Positions 43,360-56,995 of a stretch of 64,000 nt of DNA are shown here, piece by piece. The stretch is taken from contig VIIQ02000149.1 of NCBI GenBank assembly GCA_007449985.2, positions 124,001 through 188,000 of the forward strand. The letters are read 5' to 3'. The stretch comes from Desmodesmus armatus. Its lineage: Eukaryota > Chlorophyta > Chlorophyceae > Sphaeropleales > Scenedesmaceae. The translations under genes were made by a program, and so were the position numbers. Under the pieces are notes generated by a model. It was not told the origin of the DNA, made no database searches, and saw nothing but the letters and a program-made list of their open reading frames with translations. Position 1 is the stretch's first letter. Every line of letters starts with the position of its first letter.

Positions 43360-44706
43360 CCTTTTTGAAGTTGGTTGCTATACCGTGCGACTCTGGACAG
43401 GAGTGCAATGGCAAGGCAACTCGCCCATCTGCCTGCCATGTATGGGCATGTGTGGTTGTGGTGTTTGACATTTTGGGGGAGTATGTTACATGGACATTTT
43501 CGCCAAACAACAATGGCATTGCCCACCAGGATCGAGCCAGGTGAACCTCATAAGTTGTCTCCCCTGCGGTGGTTTGCACCACCTACACCGGGTTGCAGTG
43601 GTGTTGGTGGGTGAATTGTTGTCAAGTGGTCCAGCGAGTGAGCTGGTGTTTGTTGGGTGGGTGGTGTTTGGGGGAGAGTTTAGGGAGAGCCGCAAGCTGG
43701 CAGGTGACGGGTTGTTGCTGACGCAAGGAACCATGCCATGATGGGTATGGCACATAGTGCCCTTGAATGACTTTTCTGCTGCAATGGCAGCAAGTTGCTG
43801 GCTGGCTCGAGTGTTTGATGTTTGCAGTTGCCGGCTGTAGTCCTGAGGACTACTTGACTGTTGTGGCTGTGCTGAGAGATGACCGTCACTTTGATGTGGT
43901 CTTGCGCAGTACAGCCAACATTTCGTGACTGTCTCAAAGGTTTATGTCACTGCACGTATGCAAACTTGGTTGCATGTATCTGTCTGTCTGCTTATTTTTT
44001 GCGGCTGCTCATGAGAAAGCTCCATATGAGGAGTCCAGCGGCACAGTTGGTTGCCAGGCTGTCTGCCAGCTGCCACTACTGCAGTAGTGGCGTGTGGCCA
44101 CAGACGGGTTCAGGCAGCAGCATGAAATTTTACACCGAGTTAACTTATCCGTTTCATCACCACCCTGAAGAATGTCTCAGCATTGCTGAGCTTTTTAAGC
44201 CCTCCCATCCCCTTTCTCACACACACCCGGTTACTCCTGGTCAGTCGTGGTGTGATGATGGCGGCGTCAATAATGCTGAATATCAAAACGTTTTGCGACG
44301 GTGACTTGCAGTCAAGTATCAGTGAGTGGAACTCCAAGCACCTCTATAATGTTCGCGAAACAGTAGCATGAACAGCACTTGAGCCAGCTTGTCGCGCGAT
44401 ATCATAAACTGGTAAGTGAATCGCACGTTTTGCTCTAGAGAACGCGTTCCACGAACGTGCGGTTCTCCTGTCCAAATTAACTTACTGCTTGCAGCACAGC
44501 AGTACAGCAGCAGTGAATGTGAACCTCATGCCAGGAGGTCCTCCCTGTCTTGCATACCAAAGTAACGCCATTTATAACGCCTATGTTTGACCCCTGCCAT
44601 TCACCATCAGGCAGGGGAGGGCAGCAATCAACAACAGCTGATGCATGTGACCCCTCACTACCCCCCCCTCCCCACCCTTCCTGCATGTCGACTGCTGCAG
44701 GGTGCC
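43360..44706. other. No gene recognised
   Basis: Spacer between the LRR gene and the wall-protein gene. No ORF with conserved features; it should contain the LRR 3' UTR and the wall-protein promoter. Confidence 0.4.
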
Positions 44707-47001
44707 ATGACGAGAAAACAAACAGCACACATGCAGCTGGTGCTTACGCTGGCAGTGTGCTGCTTGCTTGGCAGTTTGACACACACAGTTGCAGGGAGCG
44801 CTGTAGCATCAGGAGCAGCAGAGTCACTGGACTCAGCAGATGCCAAGCAGAATGCCGCTGTTCCAGAAGCACCAAACACAGGCACAACAGCTGGAGCTGC
44901 GATATCAGCAGGAGCGGGAGGAGCAGCAGACGTGGCAGCAGCAGTAGGGGATCCCCTTGCATCCAGGAGCAGCAGCAGCAGCAGCAGCAGCAGTGAAGCT
45001 CACCCATCCGCCCACACCACCCACTACAGCTACAACGAGCCACTGCAACCCCCTCACACCTACTATCCAACTCCACAACACCCCCACCAAGGCCTCCCTC
45101 TCCCCACCCCATACCCCTACGGCTATCCCTTCCCTGTCCCCGATCCACACCCCCACCCTCCGCCCCTTCCCTTCCCAGAGAGCGATCTCAGCTGGGGGGG
45201 TGGCATCATTGACCCCATTCCTCCATTCCCTCCAGGCCCTGACCCAGGCCCCTTCCCTCCCCCCGGTCCTGGACCCCGCCCCCCTCCCGGACCTGGGCCC
45301 AACCCTCCCCCGGGCCCGGGCCCCAACCCCCCTCCCCCACCCGTTGGCCCCGACTGCAATGGGTGCCCTGCCGGCAGCAGCTGTGCTTTGTGCCCAGTAG
45401 GTGAGTGAGGCCACACCAATTAGCAATAGCTCCCAAATTCAAGGAGTAACACAGCAGCCTCTGTTCCTGATCAGCGGGCCCGCAACATTCCTGGCAGCAG
45501 CATCATGGCAGCAGCAGGGCTGTTTTGCATAAGGGACATATGCAGCTCCAGCAGTAACAGCCCCGCCCGTCAACATGCTCTATCGATTCAGCAGTGCCAT
45601 GATGACAGATGAAGCAGCAGCACCTGTGCATCTCTGCATTTGCACCTTCCCTTGCTGCCACATCTCATGACACAGCCAAGGTCTCACCTTACCCCTGCCT
45701 GACGAAAGAGCAACAGCCCAAGCAAGCCAGCAGCCCCTTGACAGCAAGGCATTGCACAATGCCTGCTGCCTTGCACCAAGTCAACAGCACGCCTCAAAAT
45801 GCTGCTCAATGGCAGCGCCATAGTGACATGTCTGCATGCGTGTGTGTATGTGCCTATGTGTTGTGCGCAGGAACCTATTCTGGCGGGAATACCGCCGACA
45901 CGACAGCCAGCAACACACCTTGCAGACAGGTATGTTGGGCAGGCCTGGCTGACAGCGCCCAAGGCTGGCTTTTGAAACCTTTCAAAGTAACAGTCACAGT
46001 CGCAGCAGAGTCACATTGACAGCAGCAGTCACTGATGCCTGTGTGCAGGGGGTGTGCCACAAGCAGCCCCCTCCCCCTCTGCAGACGGTCCTCATCGCAC
46101 CGCGCCTCATACAGTCCAGGCAGTGACAGTCACAGCGGAACATATAATATGTCCCGCATGTTCAGCCTTCAGTGTAGGCATGGTGTTTGCATTGAATTGT
46201 GTAGTGTGCCATGCATGGCTGTTTAGTTTGCTTGCACCTGTTACCTGTTCCTACAGCTGCCGGCATGATTTATGCACTGCTGTCTGTCCACTGCTGTTTG
46301 CAACCACCAGTGCCCCACAGGACAGACCACCAGCGCTGCTGGAGCAACCTCGGAGCAGCAGTGCATACGTGAGTGGCCTGGAAATTGAGACGGGGCTGTG
46401 TGTTTGGCAGACAGGAGATTTGGGGCGGACGGACAGAGATTTGGAGGGCAAGGGTTGGGTGGAGAGTTAGGAGTGCTGATCTGGCTGGGAAGTGTGTGTG
46501 CGGAGGGGGGGGGGGGGGGGCATCTCAGCACAGCGCAAAAGGCGGGTGGATGGGGGATGGCAGAGAGTGTCCGTGAACAGCGAGGTGCAACGGGTGCTAG
46601 GCAAGGGAGGGGGGATCAGGGCAGGAGGACAAGGGGAGGGGGAAGGGGAAGGGGGAAGTCCACATCACAACAGCAATGCTGATGTTGGTGGGGAGGGGAA
46701 ATGCAGGAGTCCCAGGGTTAGGGTGGGCTGCGGGCTGTGACTCGTGCAGAGAAGTATGAGGGTTTGGCAGCTTGGCAGCAGTGGCCTCGGCCAAAAGCAA
46801 GCGGATGTGCAAATCTGACATGTTGCTGCTGCTGCTGCCGCCACACTGTTTCCTCCTCCCCGCAGCTGCTGCCAGCAGCAGTGAAGTGCCTGGGATAGCA
46901 CGCGCCCCTGCTGCTGCTGGTGCGCCCACAAACCCACGGGACAAGAGCTTCTGGCAGCATCTGGCGACAGATCCTCGGCTGCAAGCTGCTGCCAGCAACC
47001 C

Positions 47002-47039
<38 letters not shown>

Positions 47040-49854
47040 AATCTGCGGACATTCCGGCATCTGTTAGCGACACTTTCGACGACCAGACCCCCGCCGACAC
47101 AGCTGCCGCCAACGAAACTGAGTTGACCATTCTGGGCATCGATGCACACGGAGGACAGCCGTGGGGAAAGAAACACAAGTGGGGTACCCCTCCTTCATCG
47201 GAGTCTGCCCTGCCGTGGCAGCAGCTGCAGCGGCCGGACTCCCCTCCGGCATCGCGGCAGTTTGAGCCGGCGCAGGCAGAGGGCTGCTGGTGTCCGCCTG
47301 GCAGGAGGTGCCTCGCATGTGAGTGGCGGTGGCGATCTGCTAGAAACAGTTGCACTTTGGTTACAGTCACAGTGGCATGGTCAGCTACTCTTATTTTGTT
47401 GATGGGAAGGGATAAGTTGTGCTACTTGCAGCTGCTGGTGCCCTGCTGGCAGGAGGTGCCTAGCATGTGAGAGGCAGGTGGCAGTTGCGACACTGCTAGA
47501 AACATGTGCTTTTCGGTGCAGTCACTGTCACAGTCAGACGCCGACCATGAGTGACCTGTGCTCATCCAACTCTGCAGCCGCTTTTGAAGCTGTGAGAACT
47601 GAGTGGCAGATCACAGCTACAATCACAGTGCTGTTGGCCTGTCTGTCATCATCACCTTTCAGGCTTGCTGGACATTTCTCAGTGCACTTGCTTGTGCACT
47701 TAGGTGCACCGCGTTCATGGCATGCTTTGCTGAGGAGGTGGCACATCTGTGTTGCGCTACGCAGGTGCTGCTGGGACGTACAGTATGGGCAACCCAGCCG
47801 ACGTGGACATGCAGGCAACGCAGTGCAGTGCCTGCCCCACAGGCAGCACAACCTCTGGCACAGGAGGCAAGAGCGTGGCAGATTGCAATGGTAAGTTGAT
47901 TTATACGAGCACCCTAGTGGCAATCACTTCCTTTCTAGTGCAACAACACCTGGCAGGGCTATCGTTACTGTAGCCCACCACCACTACTGACAGCAGCCGC
48001 CTACGTCTGTTGCGGTGGCTGGACTGTGCAGTCACGGGCCATCATGGCCCAGCAGAGCTGCTTATACCCAGCCGCTGCTTATCTGATCATTTGCTTGTGT
48101 GCCTGCTTTCTCCTTGTCGTGTAGTGTGTTTCCCAGGCCGTGCTGGGCTCGGGTGTCCCCTGTGCCCTGTTGGGTCTTGGAGCAGGGGCGGCGATGCTGG
48201 CATGACGACCTGCACGCCGTGCGGAGCGGGCCTGACAACTTCGGCGCCGGGAGCGACGGGACCTGAGATGTGTCTTGGTAAGCTGCGATTTGCATTTGCT
48301 GTATCGTAATACTCTACGTTGTCGGTGTGTGAGCTGTATGATCTGACGCCAGTATGGTACGGTATGCGACATCTAAAAATCGGCATTACTAGGGCACCGC
48401 GTGTTTGCAGCAGCTTTGAAAGAATCTTCCTATGACTTCGTCTTTGCGTGTGCGTGGTTGCCCGTTGCTTGCTTGCAGCACCCGCGTGTGGTTCTTTCGG
48501 AAACGAGATCACAACGATCAACCCTGGTCCGCCTTGGGGCATGGAGCAAGTCATCACCGGAAACCTCGCATCCACCACAACAACTGTGCCATCGCTCTGC
48601 CCAGCCTTCGGCACACAGCCGTTGACGCGGGGTGCTGCTTTCTTCATCTTCGAGCCCTCCTCCACTTCCCGCATCATCGAAGCGACCACATGCGTCCCTG
48701 CGCAGAATGCAGCTTTTGCCTTGCAGGCATACGAGACAAGCAGTAAGCAGGGAGAGGGTGTACTATGGTCCGCTTGCACGCTTATGGGTCCATGTTGCAC
48801 AGGGTGTCAAGCCTTACTGCTTTCATGGTTGCGCGCACACCACGCATTGACTGGGTAAAGGGGGAAGGGGGACGCATCCAGCGGTAGGTTGTATCAACAA
48901 GCATAGTATAGTATGTGTTTTCTTGCATGTTTGCGCAGCCCTGCAACCCTTCGCTGATCTTGTGTGTTGTGCTGTGTGCCTGCAGTGGACTGCTCCCAGC
49001 TGACTCCCAGCAGTGCACCCTGCCCAGGTAATGATGAATCCTGGCGACCATGTATCCTTGGCAGTTGCATGCAAAACCCCACAACGCCTGCATTCTTGTC
49101 TACAACGCGATGTTGCCAACATCAGTGAACGCTTAGCGTGCACCATACTCAGTGTTGAACAGCAGTTGCCCTACTGGGCCAGTTCGGCCGCCTCCCACAG
49201 CAGTTGCAATGCCAGTGCGGCACCTCCGAAAAGGGTTTGAGCTAATGTTGTGTACTACAGCCAGTGGGCGCACTCAGTGCACTCAGTGCAACATGATGTT
49301 GTATGGTACAGCGTCACGATGTGTCAATCTCCATCATGCGCAGTGTTGTGGAGTGCTTGTGCACTGCATGTGATGCCATCATTCCCGAACACTGGTCACT
49401 GACAGCCTGTCTGATGTGTGACTGATTAGTCACGGGTACAGTTGACCTGGTCATCATTCTGGGTAAACAGGCTGTATGGCACATGCTTTTATAGTGCAGC
49501 AACATGATTCAGGGCTTCTGGCATCTGCACCTGACCCCCCTCCCTGCTGCCTGCCTGCCTGTCTGCCTTCTTGCAGACACTGCGAGCATGATGTGTCCCA
49601 GCGGCACACAAACCGGGCACACACTCATCTTCACAGTCCCTGCAGGCGTGAAGTATGTGCTGCTGCTGGCCTGCAGAACTCAGCCTGGCGGGGGTGTGTG
49701 CAACACCAACATGCCATATGCCTTGTCTATCACTCAGCAACTGCAGATGATGACTGAGTTGCCCCGGGATATCGATGCTCCTGAAATGGCCCCAGAGGAG
49801 AAAGAGAAGAAGCACAAGCACAAAGACAAAAAGCACAAAAAATCTGAAGTCTGA
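44707..49854 (+). CDS. Secreted Pro/Ser-rich, Cys-module cell wall or matrix protein
   Basis: Nine exons, 44707-45400, 45871-45929, 46311-46368, 46866-47318, 47765-47890, 48125-48277, 48479-48742, 48986-49027 and 49577-49854, join in phase (mostly phase 1) and give about 708 residues. The N terminus is a signal peptide (LVLTLAVCCLLGSLTHTVAG). A Ser run and a Pro-rich shaft follow (PGPDPGPFPPPGPGPRPP), typical of algal hydroxyproline-rich wall glycoproteins. Then come Cys modules of the ephrin-receptor-like/GCC2-GCC3 kind: CPAGSSCALCPVGTYSGGN, CRQCPTGQTTSAAGATSEQ, CLACAAGTYSMGN, CSACPTGSTTSGTGG, CPLCPVGSWSRGG, CTPCGAGLTTSAPGAT. The C terminus ends with a Lys/His-rich tail (KEKKHKHKDKKHKK). Exon four could alternatively begin a second gene (ATG 46805 or 46820 followed by a hydrophobic run), but the phase match and good acceptor favour one gene. 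Confidence 0.75.
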
Positions 49855-50167
49855 TTCGCATTGTGGCTTGATTTTGCCTTTGAGCAAGCCCTGTTGCGGC
49901 ACTGTTTCACTAAACATGTCTTGCTCAACCAATCCTGCCACTCAGTTCGGCCAGTTTGAGAATGTAGAGATGGGTCCCTGTCTTGATCATCAATGATTGT
50001 CGGCAATTTCTGTGAAATCTGTGGTGTTGTGGTTGCAGTCTCCCTGTCGCCCTGTCTGACCAAGAAGGGGGAGGAGTGGGCTTATGTGTGACATATCTGC
50101 GGTGATTGCCTTCAACTTGATGGCCGCCGAAGATTCACAAAGGGTTCTGTGGTTCCTTGTTGGTCAG

Positions 50168-50172
50168 TGTAA
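50168..50172 (+). terminator. TGTAA poly(A) signal of the wall-protein gene
   Basis: TGTAA occurs 314 bp after the stop codon, a normal distance for green algae. Confidence 0.5.
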
Positions 50173-53100
50173 TACTGCGCCCGGCGCCCGAGGCTTTTGT
50201 TTGGTGTCCAGAGTGGATTGTCAGATGGCTTGAACTACAGAGGTATTGCAGTGCCAAAGAAAAGCATTATGCACTGTGTGTTTTGTGTGCAAGCCTGTGA
50301 AGCTTCATTCATCATTGGATTAAGGTGACACATATGTAATCATGAGGGGGTGCCAGATTATGCATAGGAAGGACCTTCATCAGCCTCCCACCCCGTGGCT
50401 GAGTCACCCCACCCAAGGAGGCCCAGAATGTGGAGGCCCAGGACCTGGACCTTAAGTAACATGGAGCACTGTTATTAACAGGTTAGAAACATCAGGCCAT
50501 ATATCTCAATATCTGCAAGACAGATTTTCCTGCAATTGTGATATGCTGGTCTGTTTGGTGTGTTCAGCCACCCCTGACAGTCCGGGACAATTCTAACAAA
50601 ATTTTGGTTACGTTTTGGCCTTTTTACTAAAATTAACAGTGAAACGGTTATAATCTTTGACCTGGCCCCTGAAGGCTGGCATTCTGTTGGATTCCCTTGG
50701 CTGGTGGGCTGCAGGCAGCCAGTAGTATCTGAAGGCAGCATGCAAGGTTGCAAGGGATTCTGTCTTGCAGATTCTGAGTAATCAGGGGCGGGACGTCTGC
50801 TGTCTGAGCCTGCGCGCTGCCCTAGTGGCACACACACATGTTGTACTGCATGTATGTACCAGCCTGTCAGAACGTCTGACTCGTCAGCAGGGCACCAATT
50901 GATAGTATGATATTGTAGGTGTCTGTGAGAATGCACGCTAGCCCTTGTGGATGGCTTGCACGGCTATGAGGGCATCAGCAAGCAAGGATCCCCAGACCAC
51001 CTACATTGCACAGCAAGCACGCAGGCCCGCCAAGGCGGTATTTATGGTTACTAAGGCGGTTGCGTAGTATGTTGGTGTGCAGCAGCGGGACTTTTGGGGC
51101 CTCCAAACTCTGCTGGGCACCAGAGACATCTCATCTGGTTCAAACCCTGTGTCGACGGAAGGTGCTAAAAGTGTTGGAAGACGTTTTCAATAGCCAAGTA
51201 CGTTTTAACGCTGCTGTATAAGTCATGCGAACGCCCCAAACGATGTGTCTGTTGTATTGCAACAGATGGCTTGCACTGCTGCGGTGCTGTGAACCTCCCC
51301 TCGGGTTGTGCGTGCCATGCAAAGACACAACACGCATGAGAACATTAGGAAGGCATAGTACAGGCTTGCAGAGGAGCACACGCGTCATCTACACCTAGTT
51401 TACAGCTGAACAGTAGCTGATGGCTGGGGACCTGTGTGTAGTGCACACAGGAGATACCTAGTCCACACCGCAGAGCAGGAGTTACCTACATATGTATAGT
51501 TTCCATACCAAACGTGCTGTGGTGGGTCCCTGCTGTGTAGGCAACAGGGGAGCCAGTTTGGGCACCCCCTGCAATTACATATGTGTCACCTTAAGCCAAT
51601 ATATAGGTGCCGCACCTATACCGAGCGGTTCCTGGCCCACAAGTGTGCGATATTGTACAGTACGTACAGTACAGTTCAACAAGTACAGAGTCCCATAATC
51701 AGCAGCAGCGATCCAGATGCTTACGAGGTCGTTCCTTGGATTACATGTCAGCTGATCGTGGCAAGCCCTTCACACAACCCATCATACAAGCCTGTCATTC
51801 CTGGCTCTCAATCAACCAGCCCTCAAACTAGTCGTGACAAGCTTATGCACAGTGCTGTTGGGACAAATCTGCAGTTCAGCACCATCTGCCAGCAACCCTT
51901 CCACGACCCTTGAAGTCAATGCTGCACCCAAACAGCTTCATTTGACACAGGGTTGCGACAGGCAGCGATGCACAGCAGTGGTTGCTTAGATCGACAGAAG
52001 CAAAGATGCTCAGCAGCAGCATGTTGTTGCAGGCGCCTCCGCCAGCACAGCTATGCACAACAAGCACTTGGCCAGACAGCAAACAAATACAGACACTGCT
52101 GGTGCTGCTGCATGCCCATGCAGCGTGCAGAGGGCACAGCACGGCACGTCACAGCACACGTCAGATGCCAATCATCAGGTGTAATGTACAGACAGCTGAC
52201 TGGAGTGGCGGTATCCCCACTAGCCCTCCTGGCAACACAGCGGATCAAATTAGGATGCTACCAACTTCAGGCAGTATGGCTAGTAAAGGCTGGGGAGGTA
52301 TACACACCAGCACACACTGCCTTCAGGCACACATGCACAGGGAACATACGCAACACAAAGACAGGCGGCATGATGATGTTGGTGCATGCGAGGCATGCGT
52401 TACAGGCCAGTCATCGATTTTATTCCTGACACGTCACAAACCCACAGCCTCCTCCAACGCCCACAAGGCTTCAGCCAACCGGGCACCCAGCATTACTGGG
52501 CTGGCTGCATCTCACGCCCCGCCCCCCCAACTGTAACCACCACACATAACCACACATTGCCAGACATACAAGCATGCAATATGGTTGCAATGCGTCTGTC
52601 AAACACACACGCAACTTCAGTGTCACCTCCCCCAAAGGGCGGGCGATGCCACAGTCCCCGCGATCACCACACCCACCAACAACCTGCCTTGCAACACGTA
52701 CTGCACGAGGGGTGCACACATACCTGGTGGGCAGCATGCAGCCAGGTATAAACCGCCAGGAAGGACTCAGGGGGACACTGAGCAGAGCAGGAGACCAGCA
52801 CAGGTACACCCACCCACAGAGCAATTGCTTGGCATCAGGAGTGGCATGCGGGAGGGGCGCATATGCAGCGGCAAGTGGCACCATTTCAATGACAGGAGTG
52901 AAGCAATGCAGCATGCCAGGGGAAGGATGGCGCCTGAGCATACTTGCCGTGCGTGCACAGCTTGCAGTACATGCAACCCCAAATGACAACTGCTCTCCAG
53001 AAAGCAACAGGCGCCTGCAAAAACATGGTGTGCCTCTTCATGCTCAATGCGACCTGATGCAGCCGGACCTCCGCTGGACCCCCCCCCCTACACACACACA

Positions 53101-53200
53101 CGGCACATGTCACCCCGATGCACCCAGAGCAGTGGAGAACTGCCAATTACAGCACGTGTCTCCTTTGATCTTGCGCGGCGCTAACTGCTGCTGCGTTCTC
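50173..53200. other. No gene recognised
   Basis: About 3 kb with only short ORFs on both strands and no conserved motifs, splice series or RNA gene that I can support. Base composition is more AT-rich around 50.4-51.7 kb than in the genes. Confidence 0.4.
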
Positions 53201-55200
53201 CCCCGATTGTGAGAGCAACACGGCTGTCAAACGTTGCCCATGCAGGTCACGCATACATTCCCACACAGGTCACCATCTTGACAGCAGCAGAAGCCAAAGG
53301 CACCAACACCAAGCGCAAGAGGGACCCAGGACCCCTGACAGCTTGGCAGGGGCACAGCTACACTTGGAACTGCACCACACACTGCCAGCACTCACTGTGG
53401 CAGGCCAGCCGTAGAAAGGGATAGCCTGTCAGTGCCCGACCGCATCGCCTGCCGGCCCAACAGCTGCATGCAGCCGGCTGATATATACGCGCCTGTAATC
53501 CACAACCCAGCATGCCCAGCCCTGAACACAGCCTGGTGATAGATGCTCCGTTGCTTCGTAAGACAGCATGTACGCCCAGTACACACCTGCACCTTGACAG
53601 CCAGCACCACCAGTACACACCTGCACCTTGACGACAGCAAGTACAGCCCCATAGAGTCAAGTGCTGACATCAAGAGTACTAACCCACTGGCTCACCATCT
53701 GCCTGCAGGAAGCTTTGCAGCCCACCAGCACCACAAAGTACTTTCCTGAAGCAGTAAGTACGGTACTGTGCGGAGTCCTGAGATGCTGACTCAACAGCTG
53801 CATGTAAGCAGGCAGTCTTGCAGCCGACACAACTGCGGTCTGCACTGCAACCAGCCCCAGTCCACCACCCCAGCACGGCCAGGACTACCAAAATCTGCAG
53901 CTGGACCCCCACCAGTTGAACTTGAGGTGAGCGCTGATGATTTGGCAGCGCTCTCGAATGCAGTGCACGCAATCCCCACAGCCGCAGCTAGTACCCACAC
54001 CCGCCAAAGTACCACCCCTGCTTCAGAGAAGGGTTGGAACAAACGGGGACTTCGTAAGCCATATGCAAAGCCCCCCCCCCCCCCCCCCCCCCCCCCTCCT
54101 GAGCAAGTGAGGCCTGCAGTGATCAGTCCTCAAACCGCTGAGGAACGCCGCTGTTGTGAGGCTGGACACAAAGCCTGCCACAGCTGTATGCATGCGTATG
54201 AAAACAAGCCGCAGCACAGTGGGATGACACAGCCATGGTGCCAAGTACATGCACCAGACTATCGAGCATATGGCTGCCAGCAACAACAGCCATAGCAGAG
54301 TCCCAGCCATCACGTCAAGCATGCTTTGTGTCTGCGCACATACACAGTAGCATGTCATGTGTGTCACAAACCAACGTGTGTGTCACAAGTACCAGCAGCC
54401 TGGAAAAGCAGAGTCTGACCCACCCGGCCAAGCTTGCACATAGTCTGCGCACATACACAGTAGCATGTCATGTGTGCCACTAACATGTGTGTCCCAACAG
54501 TACAGCAGGCCGGAAGGCCAGCATCCCACACGCTTGCCAGCCTTCTGAGGCTGGGCAGAAATGTACCCGTTGCACACAAAGTCTGCAAAACACTCCCAGC
54601 ACACACACCACACAGGTCATGGTCAGTCAAACCTGCTGGAAGCAGCAAAAGCGTGGACAAGCACATAACTACACGCCCATCCCACGTCATCACGCTTCCA
54701 TATTTATCCATGTGCCTCGCACATGCTGCACAGTCATGTATCATTCCTGTAACCCCCCAGCCCTTGGCACTGCAAATGTCACAGGTGTCAAAGCCGTCTG
54801 AGTCACAGCTGCGCGTCTTGCAGATCAACACACAAAACCCCGCTGGGGGCTGTGGTTGACTGCCATCACTGCTTCTCCACACCCAGATCAACCATGCCCA
54901 GACAAGTGGCAGGGGACCATGACCCACAACTCGCCCCGCCAATCAAACCCGCCAGCAGAACTGCCAGCAGAGGAACCACAGCCCTTACCCCCAATGGCAC
55001 TAGCAGCAGCTGCAGAAGCAGAAAGGGGCATCAAACTCCGCAGGCATTGCGCCTTGCGCCAATGCCCCTTCAAACCCTGAAGCCCAGCCCACTCCTGCAG
55101 GTGCCCTCAGCGTATGACCACACAACCACTGGCGCTGTCACCTGCTGCTGCTGCAGCAGACACGGGGTGACAAGCAGCGCACGGCACTACCAGTGCCCCC
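53201..55200 (+). other. Possible exons of an unrecognised gene
   Basis: Some stretches look coding on the plus strand: about 53850-53923 (RPGLPKSAAGPPPVELE, then donor GTGAGC) and about 54020-54108 (GWNKRGLRKPYAK, then a Pro run from a long poly-C tract, then donor GTGAGG). Another, PSNPEAQPTPAGAL near 55050, recurs as PSNPEPQPAPAGAL near 55210. I cannot link them into one reading frame, and no family is recognised. Confidence 0.25.
54331..54540 (+). repeat. Tandem duplication, unit about 107 bp
   Basis: TCTGCGCACATACACAGTAG followed by CATGTCATGTGTG occurs at about 54332 and again at about 54439, with similar sequence on to the CCGG...CCAGC part. The second copy is more diverged at its end. 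Confidence 0.75.
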
Positions 55201-56995
55201 TCAAATCCTGAACCCCAGCCCGCTCCGGCAGGTGCCCTCAGCGCCCACAGCAGCAGCACGTGGCACAACGAGCGCGATGGCATCTGAACTGTAACCGCTG
55301 CCATTCACTCCTGCACCATCCTCTGCTGTGGCAGGTGCTGCTGCTGCTGCTGCTGCAGACAAGGGTGGACTACTGACAGGCAGGGATGGAGTCCCTGCCG
55401 TCCCATTCCCCCCTGCTCCATCCTGCTGTTGCTGGGAGGTGCGGCTAGGCTGCTGCAGCTGTTGGTGTGGAGCTGCATCAGGCAGCTCCTGCTGCTGCTG
55501 CTGCTGCTGCTGCTGGGCGCCTGCCGGCGGCTGCTGCTGCTCCTGCTGCTGCTGTGTGTGCAGGCCCATGAGTGAGGTCTGTGTGTGGTGCTGCACTCCT
55601 GAAATGACGTTGACGGCCTCCTGAGTGTGTATGCTCCAGTCGCCGGCCTCTGCTGACAGCCCGGCTGCCCTTATCACGTCGGCCTGGGGCGGCAGGAAGC
55701 AATGGTGAGGCAGCAGGGGAAGCGCAGGCAGAGGCAACAGAGAGACAGAGGCAGCAAAGGACCCAGATGCAGCAGCAACAGCGCCAGCGTCAGCACGTCA
55801 GCAAATGCATCACTTAGTCAATCGAGACTGGCAGTTGAGACAAGGGCAACGCTCATGTTGGTGAAGGTGCGAGGATGCAAGGGGACAAGCAGTGCACCCC
55901 AGCATCCCCCCCCCCTTCCAGGACACTTGCTGCAAGCAAACTGTTGCAGGCAAAGAGTGGCAAAGAAAGGCAAGGGCTTTGCAGTGGTGCACAAGGTGGG
56001 CCCCAACGATACATGGATGCAGACCTTTTAGTACCTGACAACAATACGCTGTGCCAATGCACAACCTCGTGACCCAGGGCATTGCCGTATCCCCCAAGGC
56101 CGCACATAAGGCCAGGTAGAATTGGGGTTCAAGCCTCACCTGGCAGACAGGGCAGACATGGCTTCGCCCCAACCAGGCATCAATACAGCCCTGGTGGTAC
56201 ATGTGTAGACACGGCAGCAGCTTGATAGACTCCCCTGCCTCATACTCGCAGCAGCATATGACACACAGCCGCTCCTGGCCCTCCTCCGAGCTGTCTGTGC
56301 TGGCAGCGTAGGAGGCGTCCTGCTTTCCCGCCTCTTTTCCTGCAGCATCTTTTGTGCTGGCAGCATCTTTTTCGTGTGCTGACGAGACTGCCTTTGGCTT
56401 GTCCCATATGACAACTGGCAGGTTGCGGATGATGGTGGGGGGTGTTGGGCTCTTGCGCTGGGAACGTGGCCTGGAGCTGCTGTATGGTTGTCCTGCTGCG
56501 AGAGATGCTGCTGCTGCGGAGCCGGGGACGATGCTCAGCACGAAGGTTGCGCGCTGCGTGGCTCCTGCTGCTTCCTCGTCATAGTCCTGCTGCCGACTGT
56601 CCCGCCCTGCTCTGTAGCACACAAAAATCACTGCAGCAGGAGGACGGCAGCATGCATGAAAGAACAAAGTGAGGCAGTGTGATTGTGAGATGACATAGGG
56701 GTTGCTGCGGTGTGTGGGGTGAAGAACACGGCCCCTGCCAGATGACACAACCCCATGTGCTGTTGCTGATAATGCTGTGCTAGGCTGGCCAGACAATGCA
56801 TGACCGCACGGCGTGCCAGCGCCTACAGCAAAACAACGATGCACACAATCCATGATACGAGGCAAGCTACGACACGCCAACAGCGTAAGGCAGAAAACTT
56901 GTTGGAAGGATGACGTCCTGCCTCGGAAACTGCCACTCACATGCGAAGATGCAGAGCAGGATGAAAACCGTGATGAACAAAGCTATAGTCCCCAT
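55201..56995 (-). CDS. Membrane-anchored RING-H2 E3 ubiquitin ligase
   Basis: Three exons, 56995-56941, 56609-56140 and 55683-55201, join in phase and give 335 residues. The first exon is a single transmembrane anchor (MGTIALFITVFILLCIFA). The second ends in a RING-H2 finger, CVICCCEYEAGES, CLHMYHQGCIDAW, CPVC, with the Cys3-His2-Cys3 spacing of ATL-type ligases, which transfer ubiquitin from an E2 to targets at a membrane. Between them is a low-complexity Ser/Lys-rich segment. The third exon is a Gln-rich and Ala-rich tail from CAG/CTG repeats, ending at 55201-55203. The start is the ATG at 56995; the acceptor at 56609/56610 (CAGAG) is chosen because it keeps frame, whereas the AG two bases upstream would create a stop. 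Substrates are unknown. Confidence 0.85.

Noticed and set aside
44905..45442. Minus-strand Gly/Pro-rich frames
   Set aside because: They are the reverse complement of the Pro-rich shaft of the wall protein, which has a signal peptide and phase-consistent exons on the plus strand.
46049..46113. Extra exon of the wall-protein gene after GTGTGCAG
   Set aside because: No good donor follows, and skipping it joins TPCRQ to CPTGQTTS in phase, restoring the Cys-module pattern.
46805..47318. Separate second gene starting with a hydrophobic leader
   Set aside because: The leader is encoded by the pyrimidine-rich intron end before a strong acceptor at 46865, and the exon after it fits the phase of the preceding exon; kept only as an alternative.
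50475..50936. Minus-strand ORF of about 150 codons
   Set aside because: No motif, no splice partner and no similarity to other parts of the window; composition looks random.
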